From assembly GCF_002803065.1 (NCBI RefSeq), contig NZ_NNBL01000001.1, positions 34,722 through 98,721 on the forward strand: a DNA stretch of 64,000 bases. The letters are read 5' to 3'. Source of the stretch: Streptomyces sp. CB01635. Its GTDB lineage: Bacteria > Actinomycetota > Actinomycetes > Streptomycetales > Streptomycetaceae. The notes under the pieces were generated by a model, which was not told the origin of the DNA, did no database searches, and worked only from the letters and a program-made list of their open reading frames with translations. A program made the position numbers and the translations under genes. Of this stretch, positions 51,206-59,454 are shown piece after piece (position 1 is the first letter of the stretch; each line of letters starts with the position of its first letter).

Positions 51206-51829
51206 ATGGATACTTCGCGCTGGACGGCCGCCCCCGCTCGGACGGCCACCCTGCGCCGGCGTGGCCCCGTGCTGGAGCGGGCCATCCTGGAAGCCGCGCT
51301 GGAGCAGCTCAGTACGGTCGGCTGGAACGCCCTCACGATGGAAGGCGTCGCCGCCGGAGCGCAGACGGGCAAGGCCGCCGTCTACCGCCGCTGGCCGTCC
51401 AAGGAGGAGCTCGTCGCGGACGCCCTCCAGGCGGCGCTGCCCAGGCTCGACGGAGCGCCGGACCGCGGCAGCGTCCGGGAGGACCTGATCGAGCTCTGCG
51501 GCCTGATGCGTGAGGCGATGTACTCGCGCCCCGGATTCGCTCTGCGTTCGGTTCTTCACGAATGCGACTCGGCGACGGCGCAGCGCTTCCATGAGGTGAT
51601 CTTCGAGGGCGTCGTCCAGCCGAGCGTCGAGCTGATCAAAGAGGTCGTGAACCGCGGGATCGAGCGGGGAGAGGTTCGCCCTGGCGCCGCTGACGCGTAC
51701 GTCTGCGATGTCATCCCTGCGATGATGATGTACCGCTCAAAGGTGTGCGCGAGCGAATGGGAAGAGCGTGATCTCACGGAGATGATCGATCAGGTGATGG
51801 TTCCGCTGCTGCGGCCGCGGGGGGCGTGA
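51206..51829 (+). CDS. TetR-family repressor
   Basis: A 207-residue TetR regulator. The N-terminal helix-turn-helix (about 21-70) has ERAILEAALEQLSTVGWNALTMEGVAAGAQTGKAAVYRRWPSKEEL-type features: recognition helix AQTGKAAVYRRW. The all-helical C-terminal domain would bind a ligand. GGAGAGAAG lies before ATG 51206. It diverges from the MFS exporter and very likely represses both genes through the twin palindromes until the exported compound binds it. Confidence 0.93.
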   Translation: MDTSRWTAAPARTATLRRRGPVLERAILEAALEQLSTVGWNALTMEGVAAGAQTGKAAVYRRWPSKEELVADALQAALPRLDGAPDRGSVREDLIELCGLMREAMYSRPGFALRSVLHECDSATAQRFHEVIFEGVVQPSVELIKEVVNRGIERGEVRPGAADAYVCDVIPAMMMYRSKVCASEWEERDLTEMIDQVMVPLLRPRGA

Positions 51830-51962
51830 CGCGAGGCGGTGCCGGCCGTGGATCTGAGCCGGCGCCGGGCTGTGTGGTGGCATCGCGCCGCGTGGACGGA
51901 GAACGGGCCGGTCGTACCGGGGTGTCGCTGAGTGGTCAAGGCGGCGTAGGCTATCTGGCGCC

Positions 51963-52664
51963 ATGCCGTACGAACCACCCACTCACAGCGTCGAGCGCTC
52001 ACTGCGCGCCACCACCGGAGCCAAGATCGTCGCCGGTGTGGACGAGGTCGGTCGCGGTGCGTGGGCGGGACCGGTCACTGTGTGCGCCGCCGTCACCGGG
52101 CTGCGCCGACCGCCCGAAGGTCTCACCGACTCCAAGCTGATCAGCCCGAAGCGGCGCGAAGTGCTCGCCGAGACGCTGGAGAGCTGGGTGACGGCACATG
52201 CTCTCGGGCACGCCTCCCACGAGGAGATCGACGAGCTGGGGATGACGGCCGCTCTGCGGCTCGCCGCGGTGCGCGCCCTCGAGGCCCTTCCGGTCCGTCC
52301 GGACGCGGTCATCCTCGACGGCAAGCACAACTACCTCGGCGCTCCCTGGCAGGTCCGCACGGTGATCAAGGGAGACCGGTCCTGTGTGGCCGTCGCCGCG
52401 GCATCGGTGATCGCCAAGGTTCGGCGCGACAAAATGATGGCCGAACTGGGCATCGAACATGCAGACTTCGGTTTTGCGGCCAACGCCGGTTATCCGTCGC
52501 CGGTCCACAAAGCCGCGCTGGAGGTGCGGGGGCCCACCCCGTACCACCGGCTCACGTGGGCGTATCTTGATGCGCTGCCCCAGTGGCGGCACCTCAAGAA
52601 GGCCCGCATCTGGGCGGACGGAAACGTTCCGGAGATCGAAGGACAACTCGGCTTCGACTTCTGA
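51963..52664 (+). CDS. rnhB: Ribonuclease HII
   Basis: A 233-residue RNase HII that removes ribonucleotides from DNA. Catalytic acids are Asp27-Glu28 ([12 protein letters not shown]) and Asp119 ([10 protein letters not shown]), and the RNase HII signature GPVTVCAAV follows. It ends with EGQLGFDF. No ribosome site is visible; TAGGCT (51947-51952) is a possible -10 10 bases upstream of ATG 51963, so a leaderless transcript is possible. Confidence 0.94.
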   Translation: MPYEPPTHSVERSLRATTGAKIVAGVDEVGRGAWAGPVTVCAAVTGLRRPPEGLTDSKLISPKRREVLAETLESWVTAHALGHASHEEIDELGMTAALRLAAVRALEALPVRPDAVILDGKHNYLGAPWQVRTVIKGDRSCVAVAAASVIAKVRRDKMMAELGIEHADFGFAANAGYPSPVHKAALEVRGPTPYHRLTWAYLDALPQWRHLKKARIWADGNVPEIEGQLGFDF

Positions 52665-52731
52665 TCTTCCGTTCGCACTCATGTGCCACCCGCCGGGGCC
52701 ACCCGCACCGGCGTTTGATAGACATCAGCTC

Positions 52732-53397
52732 ATGCCTCTCCTTCCCGAGGAGCCTCAGATTCACGAGAGTGCCCAGGGTCCCCGCGCCACTTCGGCCCCC
52801 AGCGGCCGCAACGCGCCGACCCCCCGCCCTGTACCCGGCCCGCGTCCCGCGGCGCCGCCGCGACCCGGACGCCCGGGTCCCGCACGGCCGATGCCGCCCG
52901 CGCAGCGCACGTCGCGCGAGTCGGTGTCCGCCGCCGAGCCGGGGCCTTCGGCTCCGGCCGCCCCCGCCGCCGTGCCGACCGCGCCCGCTGCGGCGGACGC
53001 GAGCGCACAGCCGCAGATCCAGCTGATCCCGGCTTCGGTCGAGGGGGCCCTGGACGCCGCGGAGGAAGCCGTCGACCTGCTCCTCGACTCGGGCCGTGCG
53101 CCCGGCGAGGTGCTGGTGATCACCACCGGTGACCCGCACCCGTGGGCCACGCACGAGCTGTCCTTCGGCGACACCGCCTACTGGGCGCAGCACGACGCGG
53201 GTGACGATGTCTTCTACGCCGACGCCGGTGCCGCTGGGCGTGCCACCAAGCGGCCTGTGGTCGTCGTCGCGCTGAACGGCGGCGCCGATGAGGCGGCCGC
53301 CGCGGCAATGCCTCTCGCCCTCGGCCGGGCGGGCGCCCTGCTGATCGTGTGCGGCGACCCGCAGCGGATCAACTCCCTGCTGGGCGCCGGAGTCTGA
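52732..53397 (+). CDS. Hypothetical protein with C-terminal P-loop-helicase-like domain
   Basis: A 221-residue protein. The first about 95 residues are Pro/Ala/Arg-rich and disordered. The C-terminal part (about 100-221) includes EVLVITTGDPHPWATHELSF, RPVVVVALNGGADEAAAAAM and PLALGRAGALLIVCGDPQRI. The last segment resembles motifs V-VI of UvrD-type helicase C-termini, but no Walker A is present, so it can only be a partial or regulatory domain. ATG 52732 starts 67 bases after rnhB. I place low weight on the helicase resemblance. Confidence 0.65.
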   Translation: MPLLPEEPQIHESAQGPRATSAPSGRNAPTPRPVPGPRPAAPPRPGRPGPARPMPPAQRTSRESVSAAEPGPSAPAAPAAVPTAPAAADASAQPQIQLIPASVEGALDAAEEAVDLLLDSGRAPGEVLVITTGDPHPWATHELSFGDTAYWAQHDAGDDVFYADAGAAGRATKRPVVVVALNGGADEAAAAAMPLALGRAGALLIVCGDPQRINSLLGAGV

Positions 53398-53502
53398 CAC
53401 GCCGCACGCCGGCTGCCCGGACCGCTCGGCGGTTCCGCGGGCGGCCGGCGGCGTCGTGTGACTGCGGCCCGCGTCGCGACGGGCTCGTTCCAGCGGCAGC
53501 TC

Positions 53503-54144
53503 TCAGCGGGCGGCCGCGCGGCGCAGTACCTCCGACGCGGCTCCTCCTGCGCGCGGCAGTGGCGGCTCGACGCCGCCCTCGAACGCTTCGGGCGTCGACC
53601 CAAGGCTCGGCCGCCGGCCGCCACGTCCCTCGCCGAGTACCTGCCAGCCGTCCCGCGTCATGGTGATGTACGCCCCGCAGCGCAGCCCATGAAGTGTGCA
53701 GGCATCCCGCAGCCCCCACATCCACGCACCGTCCTCCTCCGTCCAACGCGCGTCGCCCTCGCGGCAGTAGAGCAGTACAGCTGTACGCACCGGTGTACGG
53801 CGCCGGAGGTCGTGCGGGATGACCCGGCGCAGGTGCGTGAGCAGCGCGTTGCGGAACACCCAGCCGTCCGCCGCGCTCGCGCGCCGCGTGAACGACGCGC
53901 TGGCACTGAGCCGCTCCTCCGTGTCAAGGACGGCCACGACGGCCGTCTGAGGCTTGGGGCGGTGCCGGGCGTGCAGGCCGCTGACGACCTCGCGCGGATT
54001 GCGCAGCAAGGGGATCCCCGCCGCGGCCCATTCCGCGGGTTCGAGCACCCTGGCGAGTTGATTGGCGGAGTCGGCGGACATGTCGGCACGCGTCGATGAC
54101 GTCGACAATGATGTCGCCGAGGACGGAGCGAATCCGAAGGTCAC
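53503..54144 (-). CDS. Conserved hypothetical protein
   Basis: A 213-residue protein starting at GTG 54144, where GGGAGG lies 3-4 bases upstream. Residues from about 25 on (SANQLARVLEPAEWAAAGIPLL, RNPREVVSGLHARH, TAVVAVLDTEERLSASASF, HDLRRRTPVRTAVLLYC) look like a folded alpha/beta protein with good actinobacterial codon use. The C-terminus is Gly/Arg-rich. I do not recognise the family. It is convergent with the preceding gene (105 bases apart) and divergent from recQ. Confidence 0.65.
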   Translation of the reverse strand: MTFGFAPSSATSLSTSSTRADMSADSANQLARVLEPAEWAAAGIPLLRNPREVVSGLHARHRPKPQTAVVAVLDTEERLSASASFTRRASAADGWVFRNALLTHLRRVIPHDLRRRTPVRTAVLLYCREGDARWTEEDGAWMWGLRDACTLHGLRCGAYITMTRDGWQVLGEGRGGRRPSLGSTPEAFEGGVEPPLPRAGGAASEVLRRAAAR

Positions 54145-54599
54145 GGTCCTCCCTTCGGCTACGCGCCCACACTGCGGGCGGGGTCGGACTGCGGGAGCGC
54201 ACCGCGGCACAGCCCTACCGGACCACGATCGAGCCGCGCGGGAGCGATTCCAATTCTTCCCTTCGCACTGGCTTGCGGCAACGAGCAATCGGGGCCGGGG
54301 GCCGGTATCTGGGGAAGCGTCGGCTATATCCCTGCCCACCGCCGTCACCCGTGACGCCAGGATCACGTTTTTACGGCTTCGACCAGACGCCAGGATCACG
54401 TCGTCACCGCCACGACCAGCGGTAACACCCCCTGACCTCGGCGACCCGGGCGCCCGGGAATTGGATCAAGAGGGGCTCGGACCGAGAGGAGCTCGGCACC
54501 TGGCGGGACACCCTCCAGGCAGCCGGATGGAAGGGCCGGGCGGTGATCATCGCGGCGGGGGATTGGGCTGTTGTCAGTGGTGTGGGGTTGCATGGGGGC
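54145..54599. other. Divergent intergenic region upstream of recQ
   Basis: This 455-base stretch has no supported gene. It contains a 16-base direct repeat, GACGCCAGGATCACGT, at 54353-54368 and 54386-54401 (33 bases apart). I found no LexA box. Confidence 0.5.
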
Positions 54600-56759
54600 A
54601 TGAGTAACCAGGAGCTGCGTGCCGAAGCCGACGCCATCCTCGCTGAGCTGGTCGGCGATCCAGGGGGTTCGGCGCGCCTTCGGGAGGATCAGTGGCAGGC
54701 GGTGGCAGCCCTGGTCGAGGAGCGTCGGCGCGCCCTTGTGGTGCAGCGCACCGGCTGGGGCAAGTCGGCGGTGTACTTCGTGGCCACGGCCCTGCTGCGG
54801 CGGCGTGGCTCCGGTCCCACGGTGATCATCTCGCCGTTGCTGGCGCTGATGCGTAACCAGGTCGAGTCGGCGGCGCGGGCCGGCATCCAGGCGCGCACGA
54901 TCAACTCGGCCAACCCGGAGGAGTGGGACACGATCTATGAGGAGGTCGAGCGTGGCGAGACCGACGTTCTCCTCGTGAGTCCGGAACGCCTCAATTCGGT
55001 TGATTTCCGTGATCAGGTCCTGCCCAAGCTCGCGGCCACGACCGGTTTGCTCGTGGTCGACGAGGCGCACTGTATTTCCGACTGGGGCCATGATTTCCGG
55101 CCGGACTACCGCCGGCTGCGGGCGATGCTGGCCGAGCTTCCCGCCGGTGTTCCCGTGTTGGCCACCACCGCTACGGCGAACGCGCGGGTCACGGCGGATG
55201 TCGCCGATCAGCTGGGTACGGGAGCCGGTGAGGCACTGGTGCTCCGCGGCCCGTTGGATCGGGAGAGTCTGCGACTGGGTGTGGTCCAGTTGCCGGACGC
55301 CGCACACCGCCTGGGCTGGCTCGCCGAACACCTGAATGAGCTTCAGGGCTCCGGCATCATCTACACGCTGACGGTGGCCGCGGCCGAGGAGGCCACCGCC
55401 TTCCTGCGCCAGCGCGGCTTCAACGTGGCGTCGTACACAGGCAAGACGGAGAACGCCGACCGGCTCCAGGCCGAGATCGATCTCCAGGAGAACCGCGTGA
55501 AGGCGCTGGTCGCCACCTCCGCGCTGGGGATGGGCTTCGACAAGCCGGACCTGGGATTCGTGATCCATCTCGGCTCGCCGTCCTCGCCGATCGCCTACTA
55601 CCAGCAGGTGGGGCGTGCGGGCCGCGGTGTGGCCCACGCCGATGTGCTGCTGCTGCCGGGCAAGGAGGACGAGGCCATCTGGCGCTACTTCGCCGATACG
55701 GCCTTCCCGCCCGAGGCGCAGGTCCGCCAGACGCTCTCGGCTCTCGCGGGTGCGGGACGGCCGCTGTCCGTGCCTGCCCTGGAGGCGGCGGTGGATCTTC
55801 GGCGCAGTCGCCTCGAGTCGATGTTGAAGGTGCTGGACGTCGACGGCGCGGTCAAGCGAGTGAAGGGCGGCTGGACGGCCACGGGAGCCGACTGGGTGTA
55901 CGACTCCGAACGCTACGCGTGGGTGGCCAAGCAGCGGGCGACCGAGCAGCAGGCCATGCGTGATTACGCGAGCACGTCCCAGTGCCGGATGGAGTTCCTG
56001 CGCCAGCAACTGGACGACGAGGGTGCGGCTCCGTGTGGCCGTTGCGACAACTGTGCGGGGGCCTGGGCCGATTCCTCGGTTTCGGCGGAGATGCTGACGG
56101 GGGCGGCCAGGGAACTGGACCGCCCGGGGGTGGAGGTCGAGCCGCGCCGCATGTGGCCGACGGGGATGCCCGCGCTGGGCATTGACCTCAAGGGGCGCAT
56201 CCCGGCCAAGGAACAGTGCTCCACCGGGCGCGCCCTGGGGCGGCTCTCGGACATCGGCTGGGGCAACCGACTGCGCCCGCTGCTGGCCGAGAACGCGCCC
56301 GACGGGCCCGTCCCCGACGACGCCCTGAAGGCCGCGGTAGCCGTCATCGCCGACTGGGCGCGCTCGCCCGGGGGGTGGGCGCCGAGTGTTCCGGACGCCT
56401 CTGCCCGGCCGGTGGGAGTCGTCGCCGTGCCGTCCCTGACTCGGCCGCAACTGGTCGGTTCCCTCGCCCAGGGAATCGCGACCGTCGGCCGCCTCCCCTT
56501 CCTGGGCACGCTTGCGTATACGGGGCCGGGGGACGTACACGCGGCACGCCGCAGCAACTCCGCCCAGCGGCTCAGGACACTGTCCAACACTTTCACCGTT
56601 CCTGACGATCTGGCTGCGGCCCTGGCCGGCGCTCCGGGTCCCGTCCTGCTCGTGGACGACTACACGGACTCCGGCTGGACCCTCGCCGTCGCCGCGCGGC
56701 TGCTCCGGCAGGCGGGGAGCGAGCAGGTTCTGCCGTTGGTGCTGGCTGCGGCGGGCTGA
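54600..56759 (+). CDS. recQ: RecQ-family helicase fused to a phosphoribosyltransferase-like domain
   Basis: A 719-residue protein. The RecQ helicase part has Walker A-like QRTGWGKSAVYF (49-60), DEAHCISDWGHDFRPDY (about 155-171), motif QQVGRAGRG and a zinc-binding region (CRMEF and CGRCDNC). The last about 170 residues match a phosphoribosyltransferase fold with the PRPP loop VLLVDDYTDSGWT. ATG 54600 is preceded only by GGGGG; the frame is open to 54543. RecQ unwinds forked DNA and recombination intermediates; the PRTase domain may bind PRPP or nucleotides to regulate it. Such fusions occur in actinobacteria. Confidence 0.88.
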   Translation: MSNQELRAEADAILAELVGDPGGSARLREDQWQAVAALVEERRRALVVQRTGWGKSAVYFVATALLRRRGSGPTVIISPLLALMRNQVESAARAGIQARTINSANPEEWDTIYEEVERGETDVLLVSPERLNSVDFRDQVLPKLAATTGLLVVDEAHCISDWGHDFRPDYRRLRAMLAELPAGVPVLATTATANARVTADVADQLGTGAGEALVLRGPLDRESLRLGVVQLPDAAHRLGWLAEHLNELQGSGIIYTLTVAAAEEATAFLRQRGFNVASYTGKTENADRLQAEIDLQENRVKALVATSALGMGFDKPDLGFVIHLGSPSSPIAYYQQVGRAGRGVAHADVLLLPGKEDEAIWRYFADTAFPPEAQVRQTLSALAGAGRPLSVPALEAAVDLRRSRLESMLKVLDVDGAVKRVKGGWTATGADWVYDSERYAWVAKQRATEQQAMRDYASTSQCRMEFLRQQLDDEGAAPCGRCDNCAGAWADSSVSAEMLTGAARELDRPGVEVEPRRMWPTGMPALGIDLKGRIPAKEQCSTGRALGRLSDIGWGNRLRPLLAENAPDGPVPDDALKAAVAVIADWARSPGGWAPSVPDASARPVGVVAVPSLTRPQLVGSLAQGIATVGRLPFLGTLAYTGPGDVHAARRSNSAQRLRTLSNTFTVPDDLAAALAGAPGPVLLVDDYTDSGWTLAVAARLLRQAGSEQVLPLVLAAAG

Positions 56760-56882
56760 GTATGGGGTGCTCAGGGCTGAGGCACTGAGCTGAGTCACTG
56801 ACCGGAGTCGTAGAGGGGGACGTGCGAGCCCGGAGCATGGGCGAGCGCGTCCGTTGCCGTTTCTGCTTCTGCTTCTGGCGGC

Positions 56883-57389
56883 GTGTGCGGCTTGAGGCCC
56901 GTGCCGTTGACGGGTTCTGCGACTTTCAGGTTCACCGCCGCAGAAGCGCAGATCGACGAGACCGCTCCCGTTATCACTCGCGAGGACAGCGTGATCCATG
57001 CGCCGCTGCGCACGATCTGGAAAGGTGCAGACGGACGTCGAGAACTGGCCGTCGTGGCAGCCCGACGTCACCACGGTCACGAAGGGCACGCCGGGCATGC
57101 TGCGGCCGGGCTCGGTGTTCCGCTGGGAGACCCAAGGGCTGGGCGTCAACTCCGCCGTCAAGCAGGTCGTGCCCGGCAAGCGGCCGGCCTGGGGAGGCCC
57201 GGGCAGGGCATCACCGCCGTCCACGTGTGGACGTTCACGCCCACCAAGAACGGCGTGCTCGTCCACACCGAGGAGTCCTGGAGCGGCGCACCGGTCGGCG
57301 CCGACACCGCCAACCGGCAGGCCGACCTCGACGCCTCGCTCCACGCCTGGGTCAACAACCTCAAGCACGGGAGCGAGAGCCACGCCTGA
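56883..57389 (+). pseudogene. SRPBCC (polyketide cyclase/START-like) gene with two frameshifts
   Basis: The protein is readable only in two frames. The start (IDETAPVITREDSVIHAPLR) and the end (QGITAVHVWTFTPTKNGVLV and ADLDASLHAWVNNLKHG) are in one frame, but the middle (VQTDVENWPSWQPDVTTV and RPGSVFRWETQGLGVN) is in another. One extra base near 57022 (AAAGGT) and one missing G near 57200 (CCCGGG) would restore one ORF. The motif order fits an SRPBCC family protein that binds hydrophobic ligands. The shifts compensate each other, so this may be recent damage or sequencing errors. The start is uncertain (GTG 56883). Confidence 0.7.
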
Positions 57390-57565
57390 TCGCGGTTCGT
57401 GCGCCTCTTGCCCGAAGTCCCTGTCCACACACGGCCGCTGAGCTGGCGTCAGCAAGTGAACGACATGGCTGGGACAAGCATGGCCTGATGGGTCGGCTTC
57501 GCGCGAGTGGCCCTGCCGACTTGTGGACAACTCCTGTCGTGTCCCTGATCCGGGTTATCCACAGG
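57226..57565. other. Cluster of DnaA-box-like sequences
   Basis: Within 340 bases lie ACGTCCACA (57226-57234, minus), TCGTCCACA (57259-57267), CTGTCCACA (57421-57429), TTGTCCACA (57522-57530, minus; exact Streptomyces consensus) and TTATCCACA (57557-57565). Four differ by at most one base from TTGTCCACA. They span the 3' end of the broken SRPBCC gene and the region in front of the DUF4192 gene. Confidence 0.55.
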
Positions 57566-57603
57566 TAAAAACGGAACCTTGAGATTCGCGGCATGGTCGT
57601 CAC

Positions 57604-59052
57604 ATGACGAATCACAGCGAAGCAGCCGGTGCACCCGGCACGGAACAGATCACCCTGCGCAACCCGTCCGAACTGGCCGAAGCGCTCCCGTACTTGCTCG
57701 GGTTCAGGCCCGAGGACAGCATCGTGCTTGTCGCCCTGCACCGCGGACGCTTCGGCGGGCGCGTGCGACTCGGGATCCCCGAGCGCCCCGGAGACTGGCC
57801 GTCCGTCGCGGACGAGATGGCCAAGTGCCTGATCAGTGGATGCGAGAGGAAGGACGGAACGCCGGACGGCATCGTCGCGTTCCTGTGCCGGGATCCGAAG
57901 GCCACCGAGACCGGTCGGCAGATCATGGAGCGCCTGCACCCACTGGCGCAGATGCTGCGCTTGGCTTGCGGCCGCCTCGACGTGCCCGTGGTCGAGACCC
58001 TCTGCATCGCCGACGATCACTTCTGGTCGTACAGCTGCCCGGTCGCGGAGTGCTGCCCGCCCGACGGCACACCGCTGGCCGCGTCCGGTACGTCCGTCAC
58101 GGCGGCCGCGATGACCTACGCGGGCATCCAAGTGCGGCGCCCGCTAAGGGAGATGAGGGCCAGGCTCACGCCGTGGCAGACGGCGGCCGTGCCGGACCAG
58201 GAGCGTGCGCTGGATGCCGCGGCCATGGCTCTGGTCCCCAGGATTCTCGCCGGAGTCCCGCGCGTCGAGGTCGCGGACGAGACGCTCGATCTCGCACGGC
58301 GGGTCTGGAGCCGTTTCGGGCACCTGCCGACCGGCGGCGACACGCTCGAAGCCGATCTCAAAGACGACGAGCAGCTCGCGCATGACGAAGCGGCGAGGCT
58401 GATCCTCGGCCTCCAGGACCGGCTGACCCGGGATCACGCCGCCGAGTGGATGGAGGGCGACGAGGCACCACTTGTTCTGCGTCTGTGGCGAGCCCTGGCC
58501 CGCCGCTGCGTGGGTCCGTACGGCGAACACGCGGCGGCGCCGCTGACGCTCGCCGGCTGGGTCGCATGGTCTCTGGGCGACCGAGTGGAGGCAGGCGAGG
58601 CATTGGACATGGCCCTGGCGGCGGATCCCCGGTACGTCTTCGCCCGGCTCCTCATGGAGGCGTGCAGCGCGGACCTGGATCCGGAGCCGGTGCGGCGAAG
58701 CCTGCGCAAGACCCGGGACGAGCGGAATGTGACGCCGTCCGGGGCAGGTTCCGAGGAAGACTCTGACGGAGCCGGGGCAGGAGTAGCGGTGGGCGCGAGG
58801 CCCGTTGCCGGCGTCAATGCCGAAGGCGCCGCCGGCCGTAAGGGCGCAGGATCCTCTGGGCGGCCAAGTGCCGAGGACTCGCGGGAACCGGCCGAGGATC
58901 GAGTGACGCGGGCCCTGGAAGCGGCCCTGCGCCGGCGCGGATCGCGACGTGCAGGCGCGGGTAAGGGGCCCGCCCAGGCTGGGGCGCATGCGCCGAGGCG
59001 ACCGCAGGGACGTCGCCGAGTGGGGCGACAGGGGACGAGGCGGGACGGATGA
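57604..59052 (+). CDS. DUF4192 domain-containing protein
   Basis: A 482-residue protein. The N-terminal two thirds match the DUF4192 pattern: LRNPSELAEALPYLLGFRPEDSIVLVALH at the start, IVAFLCRDPKATETGRQIME, and EALDMALAADPRYVFARLL before the end. The last about 120 residues are disordered and Gly/Arg/Ala-rich. DUF4192 proteins are actinobacterial and of unknown role. ATG 57604 starts directly after the DnaA-box cluster. The ATG of a following shadow frame overlaps the stop. Confidence 0.78.
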   Translation: MTNHSEAAGAPGTEQITLRNPSELAEALPYLLGFRPEDSIVLVALHRGRFGGRVRLGIPERPGDWPSVADEMAKCLISGCERKDGTPDGIVAFLCRDPKATETGRQIMERLHPLAQMLRLACGRLDVPVVETLCIADDHFWSYSCPVAECCPPDGTPLAASGTSVTAAAMTYAGIQVRRPLREMRARLTPWQTAAVPDQERALDAAAMALVPRILAGVPRVEVADETLDLARRVWSRFGHLPTGGDTLEADLKDDEQLAHDEAARLILGLQDRLTRDHAAEWMEGDEAPLVLRLWRALARRCVGPYGEHAAAPLTLAGWVAWSLGDRVEAGEALDMALAADPRYVFARLLMEACSADLDPEPVRRSLRKTRDERNVTPSGAGSEEDSDGAGAGVAVGARPVAGVNAEGAAGRKGAGSSGRPSAEDSREPAEDRVTRALEAALRRRGSRRAGAGKGPAQAGAHAPRRPQGRRRVGRQGTRRDG

Positions 59053-59304
59053 GTATCGGCTTGTGGCGCAGGTTCCGCATGCCCGCCTTTGTAGCAGCGC
59101 GGGCACCGGCCGGCGTGGGGGATTTGGGGAGGGGTATGGGGCGTCGGCTGCTCGGCTTCCTTTGCCGCGGGCGTGACTTGGGGTGGGGCAGGCCCGTTCA
59201 CCTCTGTGGCACAGCCCGTGATCGGGCTGCGCCGCTGTCTCCCCGCCGACCCTTCGGAGCGCCATCGGCGCCTCGCGCGCGCCCAGCGCGGAAGGAGCCA
59301 CCCC

Positions 59305-59454
59305 ATGCCGCCCCCCGCGTCGTCGACCGTGTCCGCCGTATCGACTTGCGCCGTGCCGGTGCTGCTCGCCCTGGAGAAAGACGCCCCACCAGATGCCGTC
59401 GGACCGCCCCGCGAGACCGGTACCGCCGGTTGTCCGGGGACGAGGCGGCGGTGA
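59305..59454 (+). CDS. Small 49-residue ORF coupled to the debranching-type gene
   Basis: ATG 59305 has an excellent GAAGGAG 8 bases upstream. The product is 49 residues (MPPPASSTVSAVSTCAVPVL...LEKDAPPD) with a short hydrophobic stretch. Its TGA (59452-59454) overlaps the ATG of the next gene (TGATG), the usual sign of translational coupling. It may be a real small protein or only a translation-initiation device for the large gene. The 250 bases before it (59053-59304) hold no other supported gene. Confidence 0.5.
   Translation: MPPPASSTVSAVSTCAVPVLLALEKDAPPDAVGPPRETGTAGCPGTRRR

Noticed and set aside
59049..59453. N-terminal extension of the debranching-like ORF, with an ATGA overlap at the DUF4192 stop
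   Set aside because: The extra 135 residues are Arg/Pro-rich with no family resemblance, and a small ORF with a strong ribosome site lies in another frame there.
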